Source: Manis javanica (lineage: Eukaryota > Chordata > Mammalia > Pholidota > Manidae). Taken from it: a stretch of DNA of 64,000 nt. The notes under the pieces were generated by a model. The model saw nothing but the letters and a program-made list of their open reading frames with translations, did not search any database and was not told the DNA's origin. Shown one piece after another: positions 22,421 through 34,368 of this stretch. The translations under genes were made by a program, and so were the position numbers. Within the stretch, counting starts at the first letter, position 1; every line of letters starts with the position of its first letter. Where the stretch lies: contig NC_133156.1 of assembly GCF_040802235.1 (NCBI RefSeq), forward strand, positions 27,113,343 to 27,177,342. Direction: 5' to 3'.

Positions 22421-22677
22421 AGTATGGATTGAATTCCTCTCAGTGGAGGGTGATTTGGGAATATTTATAAAGTCTTAAAAATATTCATTACTTTTCATCT
22501 GGAATTCAAGGTTAGGAAGCAATCACAAAGCCATGCTAAAAAAAAAATCAGAAACAACCTAAATGTCCAACAAAAGGTAATTAGATGAATTATACTATTG
22601 CCACATAATGGAATTTGATGAAGTTATTTAAACTGTCTTGAAGAAAAATATCTAATCACATAAAAATATGGCCACAA

Positions 22678-22811
22678 CATCTTACTACACTGAGGGACAG
22701 TGACTGCACTGGGGTGTGCGGGGGGCCTCGATAATAATGGTGAATGTAATAACCACATTGTTTTTCTTGTGAAACCTTCGAAAGAGTGTATATCATGATA
22801 CCTTAATACAA
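22678..22811 (+). mobile_element. 5'-truncated young L1, 134 bp
   Basis: This is the extreme 3' end of the same L1 family as 24629-30959 ('cttactacactgagggacag' to 'gtatatcatgataccttaa') with a short A tail. It is flanked by a 16-bp target-site duplication, AAAAATATGGCCACAA, at 22662-22677 and 22812-22827. It landed in an older L1-like fragment at about 22520-22870. Confidence 0.88.
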
Positions 22812-23052
22812 AAAAATATGGCCACAATAAATTAAGGTTTATAAAAGATAAGATAATATTTGCAATAGGTTCCAATTCTTTGCAAAGAAAAGCATAAGTG
22901 TTCCATAATGTTGCTATGGTTATTGTTGTTATTGTTATATAATAGAAGAATGATGTGTTAACAGAGTGTTAATGTAGGCTACCTTTGGATTATAGGATAT
23001 GGCTTTAAATTTTTTTCATCTTTTTATTATCTATAATGAACACCTATTATTT

Positions 23053-23225
23053 AATTTATTTATTTATTTATTAAGGTATTATTGATACACACTCTTATGA
23101 ATGTTTCACAGGAAAAACAATGTGGTTACTACATTCACCCATATTATCAAGTCCCCACCCACACCCCAATGCAGTCACTGTCCATCAGTGTAGTCAGATG
23201 CCAGATTCGCTATTTGCCTTCTCTG
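23053..23225 (-). mobile_element. 5'-truncated young L1, 173 bp
   Basis: Minus-strand L1 3' end starting with a T/A-rich tail. It is flanked by the 16-bp duplication TGAACACCTATTATTT at 23037-23052 and 23226-23241. The body matches the other young L1 3' ends in the window. Confidence 0.88.
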
Positions 23226-23295
23226 TGAACACCTATTATTTTATAATAAGATACATGAACAATAACAATCATGAGGAAAATGGTTCTGTGATTTT

Positions 23296-23366
23296 TTTGT
23301 TTGTTATCATTAATCTACAATTACATGCAGAACATTATGTTTACTAGGTTCCCCCCTTCACCAAGT
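23296..23366 (-). mobile_element. 5'-truncated L1 of a second 3' UTR type, 71 bp
   Basis: The body ('ttatcattaatctacaattac', then 'aacattatgtttactaggtt') is the same 3' UTR type as the copy at 53428-53683, distinct from the 'catcttactacactgatgg' type. A 15-bp duplication, TGGTTCTGTGATTTT, lies at 23281-23295 and 23367-23381. Confidence 0.82.
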
Positions 23367-24132
23367 TGGTTCTGTGATTTTCAAGCCTATCTTTCCTTTG
23401 TATGCTGCTTCTCCATCTCTCCACCGTCTAAGTGACCTGCCTGCCCCAAACTAAGAGTCCTCACATTGCTGAGACCCTATAGCAGGAAATAATTTGTTAT
23501 TCCAAGTGGTTAGAAATTCCTAAAATTCTCTCCCGCAGACAGAAGCAATCATCAGGTCTTACAGAGGAATGCCAGGCACTGAGACAGGCCTTAAGGGGAG
23601 GCGTTATAGAGGAAGAGTGTCTTCCCGGTGGTTATATGAACAATATGGTCTGGGTCTCCTTCCTCTAGAGAGTTTAAAGTGAAATCCATTTCTGGGAATG
23701 CCGCCTGTCTGGACACCCTCTCCTGACAGAGCCAGTAGGATAAGTCTGCCAGTAGGTGGCAGTATCCGATCATTTCTAGCCTCCGCAGAGGTCAGCCTGG
23801 GGATCTGAACTTCTCTGCTCTGAAATCACAGAAATTACAGCCCAGAGAAGCAAGGTGAGAGCATTTGGAATCCAGTCCATTGCTCTGGCGTGCATCACAA
23901 CATCACACTGTCCCTCCAAAAATGCTTTTGGAAGGGCCGCTGCATAGATGAAGTGGCTTGGGACAGTGCCAAACAGAAGAAGTCGTCTTGGGGTGTCTCC
24001 GGCCCATGTTTGCCTCCTTCCAGGCTTTGTTTCCACCAGCCAGTGTGGCTGTGTGACATACGCTTAATTGCTAATACCATGGCCCCTGGATGTTTAAGCT
24101 GTTTCCTTTTTCTGGTTAAAAAATATAGTGTT

Positions 24133-24186
24133 GGCCAATATAAGATTGTATATCAACAATACTTCAATTTAAAAAATAACAAAGAA
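24133..24186 (+). mobile_element. Very short L1 3' end, 54 bp
   Basis: 'taagattgtatatcaacaat' followed by an A-rich tail is an L1 3' terminus. The flanks AAATATAGTGTT and AAACATAGTGTT form a 12-bp duplication with one mismatch. Confidence 0.6.
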
Positions 24187-24467
24187 AAACATAGTGTTAG
24201 GCCTAAAAATATTTCGCTGTATTTCAAATTGTTTTCGTAAGACTGATTCTCAGAAATGAGATGATCAGCTCAAAGATAATGAACAGTATACTAGACTTTG
24301 TTCTTCAGCTCAGAGAAGAAGGCCCCAGGTTCTGTAGTCAAGGGAACTTGACCTTCCATCTTGCCTTACTCACTGGGGCTGACTTTCAGCTAGAGTCATA
24401 ATTTCTCAAAACTTCAGTTACCTTTACTGTAAACTGAGGATACTAATATCCCCTATACATATTTTAC

Positions 24468-24616
24468 CTTTTTTTATTGAAGTATCATTGATATACAATC
24501 TTATATTGGTTTCAAACGTATAACACAATGGTCCAACTATAACACAATGGTCCAACAGTTACACACGTTATCAAATCTTCAGCCCCTCTAGTGCGGTTAC
24601 TATCTGTCGACAAGGA
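24468..24616 (-). mobile_element. Outer older L1, 3' end (left part)
   Basis: T-rich start and 'attgaagtatcattgatata' are a reversed L1 3' end. The element is cut at 24617-24628 by the inserted L1 at 24629-30959 and continues at 30972 to about 32330. The flanking 12-bp duplication shows that the inner L1 arrived second. Confidence 0.75.
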
Positions 24617-25600
24617 AAGATGTTACAGGGGAGAGGATTAAAGATGGCAGTGTGAGAGGGTAGACAGAGGCTTCTTCCTAAAACCGCATATAATATGAAA
24701 ATGTAATTGATACAACTAATCTTGAAAGAGCAACAGGAAGCAGGACTGCACCAAACTGCATACACCTGGAGAAAAGAATAAACCTCACAAAACAGTGTAA
24801 CGTACCAAAGCCGTGACCCAGGGAGACCCAAGCCCTTCCCCCACCCCAGCTCACCAGCAGGAAGAAGAGAAACCAAGCACGGAGGGAGTGGAGGCCTTGG
24901 TCTGCTGAATACCTGACTCCAGAGATCTGCTCTGGGAACACAAACCTACATTTCATGTTGCCTTCATGATACTCTCATGATTAGGGGGTTGGAAAGTTAA
25001 GACAGGCAGAACTCCTGGAGAGACTGAGAATCCAGCTGCTTGTGGAAAGCAGGGATCCATAACTGGCTGCTCTGGGACAAAAGAGAGGCAGGCAGTCTGA
25101 GAGACTCCCTATCAGCAAGAGGGCTGCTAAAGGGGCAAGGATTGCACAGAGCTTAATGCTCAGGAGAAAGGACAGGTAGACAAAATTGTCCAGGTGCACT
25201 ATGTCCAGCAGATTAGGAGTTTTCATGATCTTCAGGCGCTCCAGCTCCCTGACTGTCTACACAGCTCCAAGGACCCCCTCCATGAAACACAGCCTACTGC
25301 ACCTTTCTCCAGGCCAGCACCACCTGGCTCGCAAACCGGCAAACCCTACCCTGGTGTTAGGCCAGCCAGAGAGAAGATCTGTCTACAGCAACTACAAACG
25401 CAAAGTATAGAGGCTTATACTTGTTTGATCGGCCCACTAGTTCAGGCAGTGGAGACAGGCATAGCAGCAGGGAAGCAGGAAAGAGCTCTTTCCTCCCCTC
25501 AGGCACCAATACCACACCCCTGTGACCCCCAACATGCTTCAGAGGCTGAGCAGCTCCAGAGAGTAGGGCTTCTGGACACTAGAGGGCACCATATACACAT

Positions 25601-26485
25601 ATGAAATGCCAAAGGAACCTGGTTCAAAGTAAAATTATTAATACAACTCCTGAGAAAGATTTAAATGACATTGACCTCATGAATCTTCCTGAAAGGGAGT
25701 TCAAAATAAAAATCATTAACATGCTCATAGGGGAGGGAAAAAAAAAAAAAAACATGCTCATGGAAGTACAGAAAGATATCCAAGAACCCAGGAATGAATT
25801 CCGGTTGGAGATCCAATGGTTGAAGAGCACAGTGGAGGGTATTAAAAACAGATGAGACACAGTGGAGAACACGATAAATGAAATAGAAACTAGAAAAGAG
25901 GAATACAAAGAAGCTGAGGCACAGAGAGAAAAAAGGATCTCTAAGAATGAAAGAATATTGAGAGAACCAAGCAAAATGGAACAATATTCGCATTATAGGG
26001 GTACCAGAAGAAGAAGAAGAGAGAAAGGGATAGAAAGTGTCTTTGAGGAGGTAATTGATGAAAACTTCCCCAATCTGGGGAAGAAGATAGTCTCTCAGGC
26101 CATGGAGGGGCACAGATCTCCCAACACAAGGGACCCAAGGAAGACAACACCAAGACATATAGTACTTAAAATGGCAAAGATCGAGGATAAGGACAGACTA
26201 TTAAAAGCAGCCAGAGAGAAAAATAAGATCACATACAAAGGAAAGCCCATCAGGCTATCATCAGACTTCTCAGCAGAAACCTTACAGGCCAGAAGGGAGT
26301 GGCTGTAAATGGCATGATGTATTTAATGCAATGAAGCAGAAGGGCCTGGAACCAAGATTACTTTATCCAGAAAGATTATCATTTAAATTTGAAGGATGGA
26401 TTAAACAATTTCCATATAAGCAAAAGCTGAGAGAATTTACCACCCACAAACCATCTCTACAGTGTATTTTGAAGGGACTGCTATA
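25601..26485 (+). pseudogene. L1 ORF1 (RNA-binding protein), broken
   Basis: The frame runs from 25601 with an in-frame TGA at 25853-25855, then continues in the same frame to a stop at 26306-26308. It carries the coiled-coil-like start (ERE-FKIKIINML), an acidic/basic mid region and the start of the C-terminal domain (YKGKPIRLSSDFSAETLQARREW). The rest of that domain, including LYPERLSF and KQKLREF, continues to about 26485 in a shifted frame. ORF1p is the trimeric nucleic-acid chaperone of L1. A poly-A run in the N-terminal part (about 25738-25752) is a likely slip site. Confidence 0.8.
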
Positions 26486-26762
26486 GATGGAAGTGTTTCT
26501 AAGGTTGAATAGCTGTCACCGGGGGTAATAAACCACAGTAAAGAAAGTAGAACAGCTAATTACTAAGCAAACGCAAAATTAAATGAACTATCCCCAAAGT
26601 CAATCAAGGGATAGACAAAGTACAGAATATGATAACTAAATGTAAATAATGGAGGAGGAAGCAAAAGGAGGAGAAAAAAAGAACCTTTAGATTGTGTTTG
26701 TTATAGCACATTAAGTGAGTTAAGGTAGACTCTTAGATAGTAAGGAAGTTAACCTTGAACCT

Positions 26763-29700
26763 TTGGTAACCACGAATCTAAAGCCTGCAATGGCAATAAG
26801 TACATACATATTGATAATCACCCTAAATGTAAATGGACTGAATGCACCAATCAAAAGACATAGAGTCACTGAATGGATAAAAAAACAAAACCCATCTATA
26901 TGCTGCCTACAAGAGACTCACTTTAAACCCAAAGACATACACAGACTAAAAGTGAAGGGATGGAAAAAGATATTTCATGCAACTAATAGAGAAGAAAAAG
27001 CAGGAATTGCAGTACTTGTATCAGACAAAATAGACTTCAAAACAAAGAAAGTCACAAGAGACAAAGAAGGACATTATATAATGATAAAGGGGTCAATCCA
27101 ACAAGAAGATATAACTGTTATAAATATCCAATACAGGAGCACCTACATATGGGAAACAAGTACTAACAGAATTAAAAGGGGATATACAATGCAATGCATT
27201 CATTCTAAGAGACTTCAACACTCCACTCACTCCAAAGGACAGATCCACCAGACAGAAAATAAGTAAGGACACAGAGGCACTGAACAACACATTAGAACAG
27301 ATGGACCTAACACATCTACAGAACTCTACACCCAAAGGCAGCAGAATACATATTCTTCTCAAGTGCACATGAAACATTTTTAAGAATAGGCCATATACAA
27401 GGTCTCAAAAAGAGCCTTGGTAAATTCAAAAAGATTGAAATTGTACCAACCAGTTTTTCAGACCACAAAGGTATGAAACTAGAAATAAATTATGGAAAGA
27501 AATTGAAAAAGCCCACAAACACATGGAGGCCTCACAACATGCTCCTAAATAACCAATGGATCAATGACCAAATAAAAACAGAGATCAAGCAACATATGGA
27601 GACAAATGACAACAATAATTCAATGCAGCAAAAATCTGTGGAATGCAGCAAAGGCCGTGCTAAAGGGAAAGTATATTGCAATACAAGCCTGCCTCAGGAA
27701 GGAAGAACAATCCCAAATGAACAGTCTAAACTCACAGTTAATGAAACTAGAAACAGAAGAACAAAAGAAGCCCAAAGTCAGTAGAAGGAGAAACATAATA
27801 AAGATCAGAGCATAAATAAATAAAATCGAGAAGAATAAAACAATAAAAAGAATCAATGAAAGGAAGAGCTGGTTCTTCAAGAAAATAAACAAAATAGATA
27901 AACACTGAGCCAGACTTATCAAGAAAAAAAGACAGTCTACACACATAAACAGAATCAGAAATGAGAAAGAAAAAGTCACTACAGACACCACAGAAATGCA
28001 AAGAATTATTAGAGAATACCATGAAAAATTTTAAACCAACAAACTGGATAACCTAGAAGAAATGGACAATTTTCTAGAAAAATACAACCTTCCAAGGCTG
28101 ACCCAGAAAGAAACAGAAAATCTGAACACACCAATTACCAGCAAGGAAATTGAACTGGTAATCAAAGACCTACCTAAGTAAAAAACGCCTGTACCAGATG
28201 GCTTCACCACTGAATTTTATCAAACATTTAGTGAAGACTTAATACCCATCCTCCTTAAAGTTTTCCAAAGAGTAGAAGAGGGAATACTTCCAAACTCATT
28301 CTATGAGGCCAACATCACTCTAATACCAAAACCAGGCAAAGACACCACAAAAAAAGAAAATTACAGACTAATATCCCTGATGAACATAGATGCAAAAATA
28401 CTCAACAAAATGTTAGCAAACCAAATTCAAAAATAAAACAAAAAGATCATCCATCATGATCAAGTGGGATTCATTCCAGGGATGCAAGAATGGTACAACA
28501 ATCGAAAATCCATCGACATCATCCACCACATCAACAAAAACAAGGACAAAAACCACATGATCATCTCCATAGATGCTGCAAAAGCATTTGACAAAATTTA
28601 ACACCCATTCATGATAAAAACTGACAACAAAATGGGTATAGAGGGCAAGTACCTCAACACAATAAAGGCCATATATGACAAACCCACAGCCAACATTATA
28701 CTTAACAGTGAGAAGCTGAAAGCTTTTCCTTTACAATCATGAACAAGACAAGGATGCCCACTCTCCCCACTTCTATTCAACATAGTACTGGAGGTCCTTG
28801 CCATGGGAATCAGACAACACAAAGAAATAAAAGGCATCCAGATTGGCAAGGAAGAAGTTAAACTGTCCCTGTTTGACATGATATTGTACATTAAAAAACC
28901 TAAAGAATCCACTCCAAAACTACTGTATCTAATACCTGAATTCAGCAAAGTTGTAGCACACAAAATTAATATGCAGAAATCTGTGTCATTCCTGTATACT
29001 AACAATGAACTAGTAGAGAGAGAAATCAGGAAAATAATTCCATTCACAGTTGCATCAAAAAGAATGAAATACCTAAGAATAAACCTAACCAAGGAAGTGA
29101 AAGACCTATACTCTGAAAACTACAAGACACTTAAGAAAGAAATTAAAGAAGATACCAATAAATGGAAACACGTCCTGTGCTCATGGATAGGAAGAATTAA
29201 TATTGTTAAAATGGCCACCCTGCCTAAAGCAATCTACAGATTCAATGCAATTCCTATCAAAATACCAACAGTATTCTTCAACAAACTAGAGAAAACTGTT
29301 CTAAAATTCATATAGAACCACAAAAGACCCCAAATAGCCAAAGCAATCCTGAGAAGGAAGAATAAAGCTGGGGGGATTATGCTCCCCAACTTCAAGCTCT
29401 ACTACAAAGCCACAGTAATCAAGACAATTGGGTACTGGCACAAGAACAGTCCCATAGACCAATGGAACAGACTAAAGAGCCCTGATATAAACCCAACCAT
29501 ATATGGTCTATTAATATATGATAAAGGAGCCATGAACATGCAATGGGGGAATGACAGCCTCTTCAACAGCTAATGTTGGAAAAACTGGACAGCTACATGC
29601 AAAAGAATGAAAATGAATTATTGTTTAACCCCATACACAAAAGTAAACTTGAAATGGATCAAAGACCTGGATGTAAGTCATGAAACCATAAAACTCTTAG

Positions 29701-30600
29701 AAGAAAACATAGGCAAAAATCTCCTGAATATAAGCATGAGCAACTTCTTCCTGAATGCATCTCCTCAACCAAGGGAAACAAAAGCAAAAATGAACTCATG
29801 GGACTACATCAGACTAATACGTTTCTGTACAGCAAAGGACACCATCAACAGAACAAAAAGGCATCTTACAGTATGGGAGAATATATTTGTAAATGACATA
29901 TCCAACAAGGAGTTAACATCCAAAATATATAAAGAACTCACATGCCTCAAGAAACAAAAAGCAAATAACCCGATTAATAAATGGGCAGAGGACCTGAACA
30001 GACACTTCTCCAAAGAAGAAATTCAGATGGCCAACAGACACATGAGAAGATGCTCCACATCACTAATCATCAGGGAAATGCAAAGTAAAACCACAATGAG
30101 ATATCACCTCACACTAGTAAGGATGGCCAGCATCGAAAAGATTAAGAACAACAAATACTGGTGATGATGCAGAGTAAGGGGTACCCTCCTACACTGCTGG
30201 TGGGAATGTAAACTAGTTCAACCATTGTGGAAAACAATATGGAGGTTCCTCAAAAAACTAAAAGTAGAAATACCCTTTGACCTGGGAATCGCACTCCTTG
30301 GACTTTACCCAAAAAATACAACTTCCTGGATTCAAAAAGACATTTGCACCCCTATGTTTATTGCAGCACTATTTTCAATAGCCAAGATATGGAAGCAACC
30401 TATGTGTCCATCAGTAGATGAATGTGGTACATACACACAGTGCAATACTATTCAGCCATAAGAAATAAACAAATCCTATCATTTGCAACAACATGGATGG
30501 AACTGGAGGATATTATGTTCAGTGAAATAAGCCAGGTGGAGAAAGACAAGTGCCAAATGATTTCCCTCATTTGTGGAGTATAACAGCGAAGCAAAACTGA
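26763..30600 (+). pseudogene. L1 ORF2 (endonuclease-reverse transcriptase), broken
   Basis: The endonuclease start is readable (NVNGLNAPIKRHR, then CCLQETHF), followed by fragments of the connecting region, RT, and the C-terminal part ([21 protein letters not shown]). Stops and frameshifts occur throughout, for example after 27266 and after 30164. The RT motif normally read as FADD is reduced to F-D near 28875: two codons are missing, which removes a catalytic Asp. ORF2p normally nicks DNA and copies L1 RNA. This copy is dead. Confidence 0.85.
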
Positions 30601-30971
30601 AGGAACAAAATAGCAGCAGACTCACAGACTCCAAGAAGGGACTAGTGGTTACCAAAGGGAAGGGGTGTGGGAGGGTGGGTGTGGAGGGAGGGAGAAGGGG
30701 ATGGAGGGGGATTATGTTTAGTACACATGGTGTGGGAGGTCACAGGGAAAACAGTGTAGCACAGAGAAGGCAAATAGTGAATCTGTGGCATCTTACTACA
30801 CTGATGGACAGTGACTGCATTGGGGTATGGGTGGGGACTTGATAATAGGGGTAAATATAGTAACTACATTGTTTTTTCATGTGAAACCTTCATAAGAGTG
30901 TATATCGATGATACCTTAATAAAACTTACAAAATAAATAAATAATATATTTAAAAAAGGAAGATGTTACAG

Positions 30972-32330
30972 AATCATGGACTATATTTTCCATGCTGTGC
31001 TACCGTCCCTGTGACCAACTGATAATATGATTGCAAATTATTTTGCCCCTTTATATTCCTTACCCTCCCCCACACACCCATCCCAACCCCTCCCCTTTGG
31101 TAACCACTAGTCATTTCTCAGTGTCTGTGAGTCTATTGCTGTTTTGTTCTTTTTTTATTCCACAAATAAGTGAAATAATATGGCATTTGTCTTTTTCCAC
31201 CTGGCTTATTTCTCTGAGCATAATACCTTCTAGCTCCATCTATGTTGTTGCAAATGGCAGAATTTCTTTTCTTTTTATGGCTGAATAGTATTCCATTGTA
31301 TATATGTACCACATCTTCTTTACCCATTCATCTATTGATGGACACTTAGGTTGCTTCCATATCTTGGCTCTTGCAAATAGTTCAGTGATAAACATAGGGG
31401 TGCATATGTCTTGTCAAATTGGGGATTTTGTTTTCTTTGGGTAAATTCCTAGAAGTGGAATTACTGGCTCAAATGGTCTTTCTGTTTTTACCGTTTTGAG
31501 GAAGTTCCATACTGCTTTACACAGAGGTTGCACCAATTTACATTTCCATTAGCAGTGCAGGAGTGTTTCCATTTCTCCGCATCCTCACCAATGTTTGTCG
31601 TTTCTTGTCTTTTGGATATTGCCCATTCTAAGTGGTATGAGGTGATACCTCATTGTGGTTTTAATTTGCATTTCCCTGATGATTAGAGATGTGGAGCATC
31701 TTTTTCATGTGCCTGTTGGCCATTTGTATTTTTTCTTTGGAGAAGTGTCTGTTCAGGTCCTCCACCCATTTTTTAATCAGGTTATTTGTTTTTTGGGTGT
31801 TGAGGTGTATTAATTCTTTATATATTTTGGGTGTTAGCCTCTTACCAGATGAGTTGTTTACAAAGGTATTCTTCCACATGGTAGGATGCCATTTTGTTCT
31901 AATGGTGTCCTTTGTTGTAAAGAAGCCTTTTAGTTTTGTATAGTCCCACTTGTTCACTTTTTATTTTGTTTCCCTTGCCTGAGGACATGTGTCCAGGAAA
32001 AAATTGCTTATGCTTATATTCAAGAGGAAAGTCTATGTTTTCTTCTAAGAGTTTAATGGTTTCATGACTTACATTCAGTTCTTGATACATTTCAAGTTTC
32101 ATTTTTTGTGTGGAGTTAGGCAATAGCCCAGTTTCATTCTCTTATATGTGGCTGTCCAGTTTTCCCAACACCAGTTTTTTAAGAGGCTGTCTTTTCCCCG
32201 TTGTATATTCATGGCAGCTTTATCATACATTAATTGACCGTATATGCATGAGTTTATATCTGGGCTCTCTATTCTGCTTCACTGATCTATGTAGACCTTA
32301 TATTTTTACACTAGATCCTATTCTCTCTCC
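30972..32330 (-). mobile_element. Outer older L1, right part (3' UTR and ORF2 C-terminus)
   Basis: Continuation of the element cut by 24629-30959. The minus strand encodes L1 ORF2 C-terminal wording ([18 protein letters not shown], then [18 protein letters not shown]) with stops. It fades at about 32330; 32330-32520 holds an A-tract and otherwise nothing I recognise. Confidence 0.78.
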
Positions 32331-32519
32331 ATCATCAGTTTTACTCTCTGATCATTCCTATAGACACACAAATATGTTGTAATATCTCCAATCTTAAAAA
32401 AAAAAACAAAGCCCTCTTCTTGTACCCATCCCCCTACCAGACACTGCCCCATTTCTTTGCTTGCTTTTTCAGTAAAACCCTTAAAATAATTTCCATTCTC
32501 ATGACCCACTTATATTATG

Positions 32520-33056
32520 ATTGAGATTTTGTGCCCCTTCTCCCCTTCCCTACCCTAACCCCTCTGCCATGGTAACCACCAGTCATTTCTCAGTCCCTTT
32601 GAGTCTACTGCTATTTTGTTCATTTTGTTTTGTTTTTAGGTTCTACAAATAAGTGAAATTACATGGTATTTGTCTTTCTCTGCCTAGCTTATTTCAGTTA
32701 GCCTAATACCCTCTAGCTCCATCCATGTTGCCGCAAATATCAGGATTTCTTTTTTTATAATGGCTGAATAATATTCTATTGTGTATATGTATCACATCCT
32801 CTTTGTCCATTCATCTCTTTATGGCACTTTGATCACTTCCATTTCTTGCCTATTGTACATAATGTGGCAATAAACATAGGGGTGCATATATCTTTTTGAA
32901 TCAGGGGTTTTGTTTTCTTCAGATAAATTCCTAAAAATGGAGTTACTGGGTTGAATGGTATATTCTATTTTAGTTTTTTGAGGAACCTCCATACTGCTTT
33001 CCACAGTGGCTGCACCAATTTCCATTCCCACCACCAGTGTAGGGGGGTTCCCTGAC
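32520..33056 (-). mobile_element. Separate truncated L1 3' fragment
   Basis: Another minus-strand L1 3' region, repeating the 'ggtaaccaccagtcatttctcag' and 'tccatccatgttgccgc' wording already seen at about 31100-31300. It is therefore a second copy, not a continuation. Its divergence looks higher than that of the young copies. Confidence 0.7.
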
Positions 33057-33139
33057 TTCTAATGTAGGAGTGACCCTTGGCTCTCTTCTCCTGATGATCT
33101 CATCCCTTCCTCTGGCCTTGAACAATCTATATGCCTAAG

Positions 33140-33620
33140 ACTTACAAATTCATATCTTCAGCCCTAACTTCTATCCTGAACTCCAGATATGTTTATCCAA
33201 CTGCCTCTTTGACATCTCCTCTTAGATGTCTAACAGAAATCTTAAACAAACTGGTTTAAAATCTGAACTCCTGATCTTTTTCTCACTTCCAATCCCAAAA
33301 TGGCTCCTGCAGTTTTGCTCATCTAACTTCTTGGTACCTCCACACTTCCAGTGGCTTATGCCAAGACCTTGAAGCCATTCTTGATTTCTCTCTTTTTTTC
33401 TCACCTCATATCCAATCCTTCAGGAAATCACCTTAAGTCTACCTTAATACATATCCCATTCTAAACACTTCTCATTGCCTCCATTTATACCACTCTGGCT
33501 GAGCTGCAAGCATCTGCTACCTGGATTGTTACAAAAACCTCCTAGCAAATCTCCTGCTTCTGCTCTTGCCCCCAGTAGGATTCAGTATTCTCAACAAGGG
33601 GGTCCAAGTGACCCTTTAAA
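33140..33620 (+). repeat. L2 LINE, left part of a split copy
   Basis: 'ctcttagatgtctaacagaaat' through 'tcacctcatatccaatccttc' and 'gattcagtattctcaacaagg' is the LINE-2 3' region on the plus strand. The element resumes at about 36030-36480, so the DNA in between is inserted. Confidence 0.75.
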
Positions 33621-33624
33621 AAAC

Positions 33625-34364
33625 ATATCATCTCCAGAATGTATAAGGAACTCTTACAACTCAACACAAAAAGACAAACAGGGCAATTTAAAAAGAACTT
33701 GAATAGACATTTCTTGAGAAAACATGTACAAATAGCCAACAAGCACATGAAAAGATGTTCAACATCATTAGTCATTAGGGAAATGCAAATCAAAATCACA
33801 ATGAGATACAATTTCACACCAACTAGGATTGCATTTTTTAAAAAAACCAACAGAAAGTAACAAGTGTTGCCAAGAATATGGAGAACACTTAATATATTGC
33901 TGGTGGAAATGCAAAATAGTACAGCTGCTGAGAAAACAGTTCAATTGTTTCCCCACCCACCCAAAAAAAGTTAAATATAGAATTACCATACAAACTAGCA
34001 ATTCCACTCTTCAATAAATACACAAAATCTGAAAAGAGGTACTCAAACAAGCATTTGTGCACAAATATTAATACAGCACTGTTCACAATGGCCAGCAAAA
34101 GGAAACAACCCAAATGTCCATCAGCTAATGAATGGATAAACAAAATGTGGTATATTCATTCAATGGAATATTATTCAGCTATAAAAAGAATGAAGTACTG
34201 ATACATACTACAATTTGGATGAACTTCAAAAGCATTATTGTGATGGTCAATTTTATGTGTCAATTTGACAGGACTAAAAGATGCCCAGAGCAACAGTAAA
34301 ATATTATTTCTGGGTGTGTCTGTGAGAACATTTATTAACTAAGAGATTAGCATTTCATTTAGTA
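33625..34364 (+). mobile_element. Older L1 inside the L2, left part
   Basis: L1 ORF2 C-terminal wording is readable with many stops, followed by the L1MC-like 3' UTR opening ('tggtcaattttatgtgtcaa'). A solo LTR interrupts it at 34369, and it resumes at 35539-35868. Confidence 0.75.
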
Positions 34365-34368
34365 GACT

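Larger units (their letters stand above)
24629..30959 (+). mobile_element. Near full-length L1, inactive
   Basis: About 6.3 kb with a 5' region (24629-25600), ORF1, ORF2, a 3' UTR with a G-rich tract near 30660-30710 and an A-rich tail. The 12-bp duplication AAGATGTTACAG flanks it at 24617-24628 and 30960-30971. Both ORFs are broken by stops and frameshifts, and the RT active-site motif is deleted, so it cannot move itself. Homology to L1 ORF2 is clear throughout. Autonomous transposition is ruled out by what is seen. Confidence 0.92.

Noticed and set aside
26763-30164. L1 ORF2 pieces as host genes
   Set aside because: They match L1 endonuclease and reverse transcriptase, and the 12-bp target duplication defines the whole as a mobile element.
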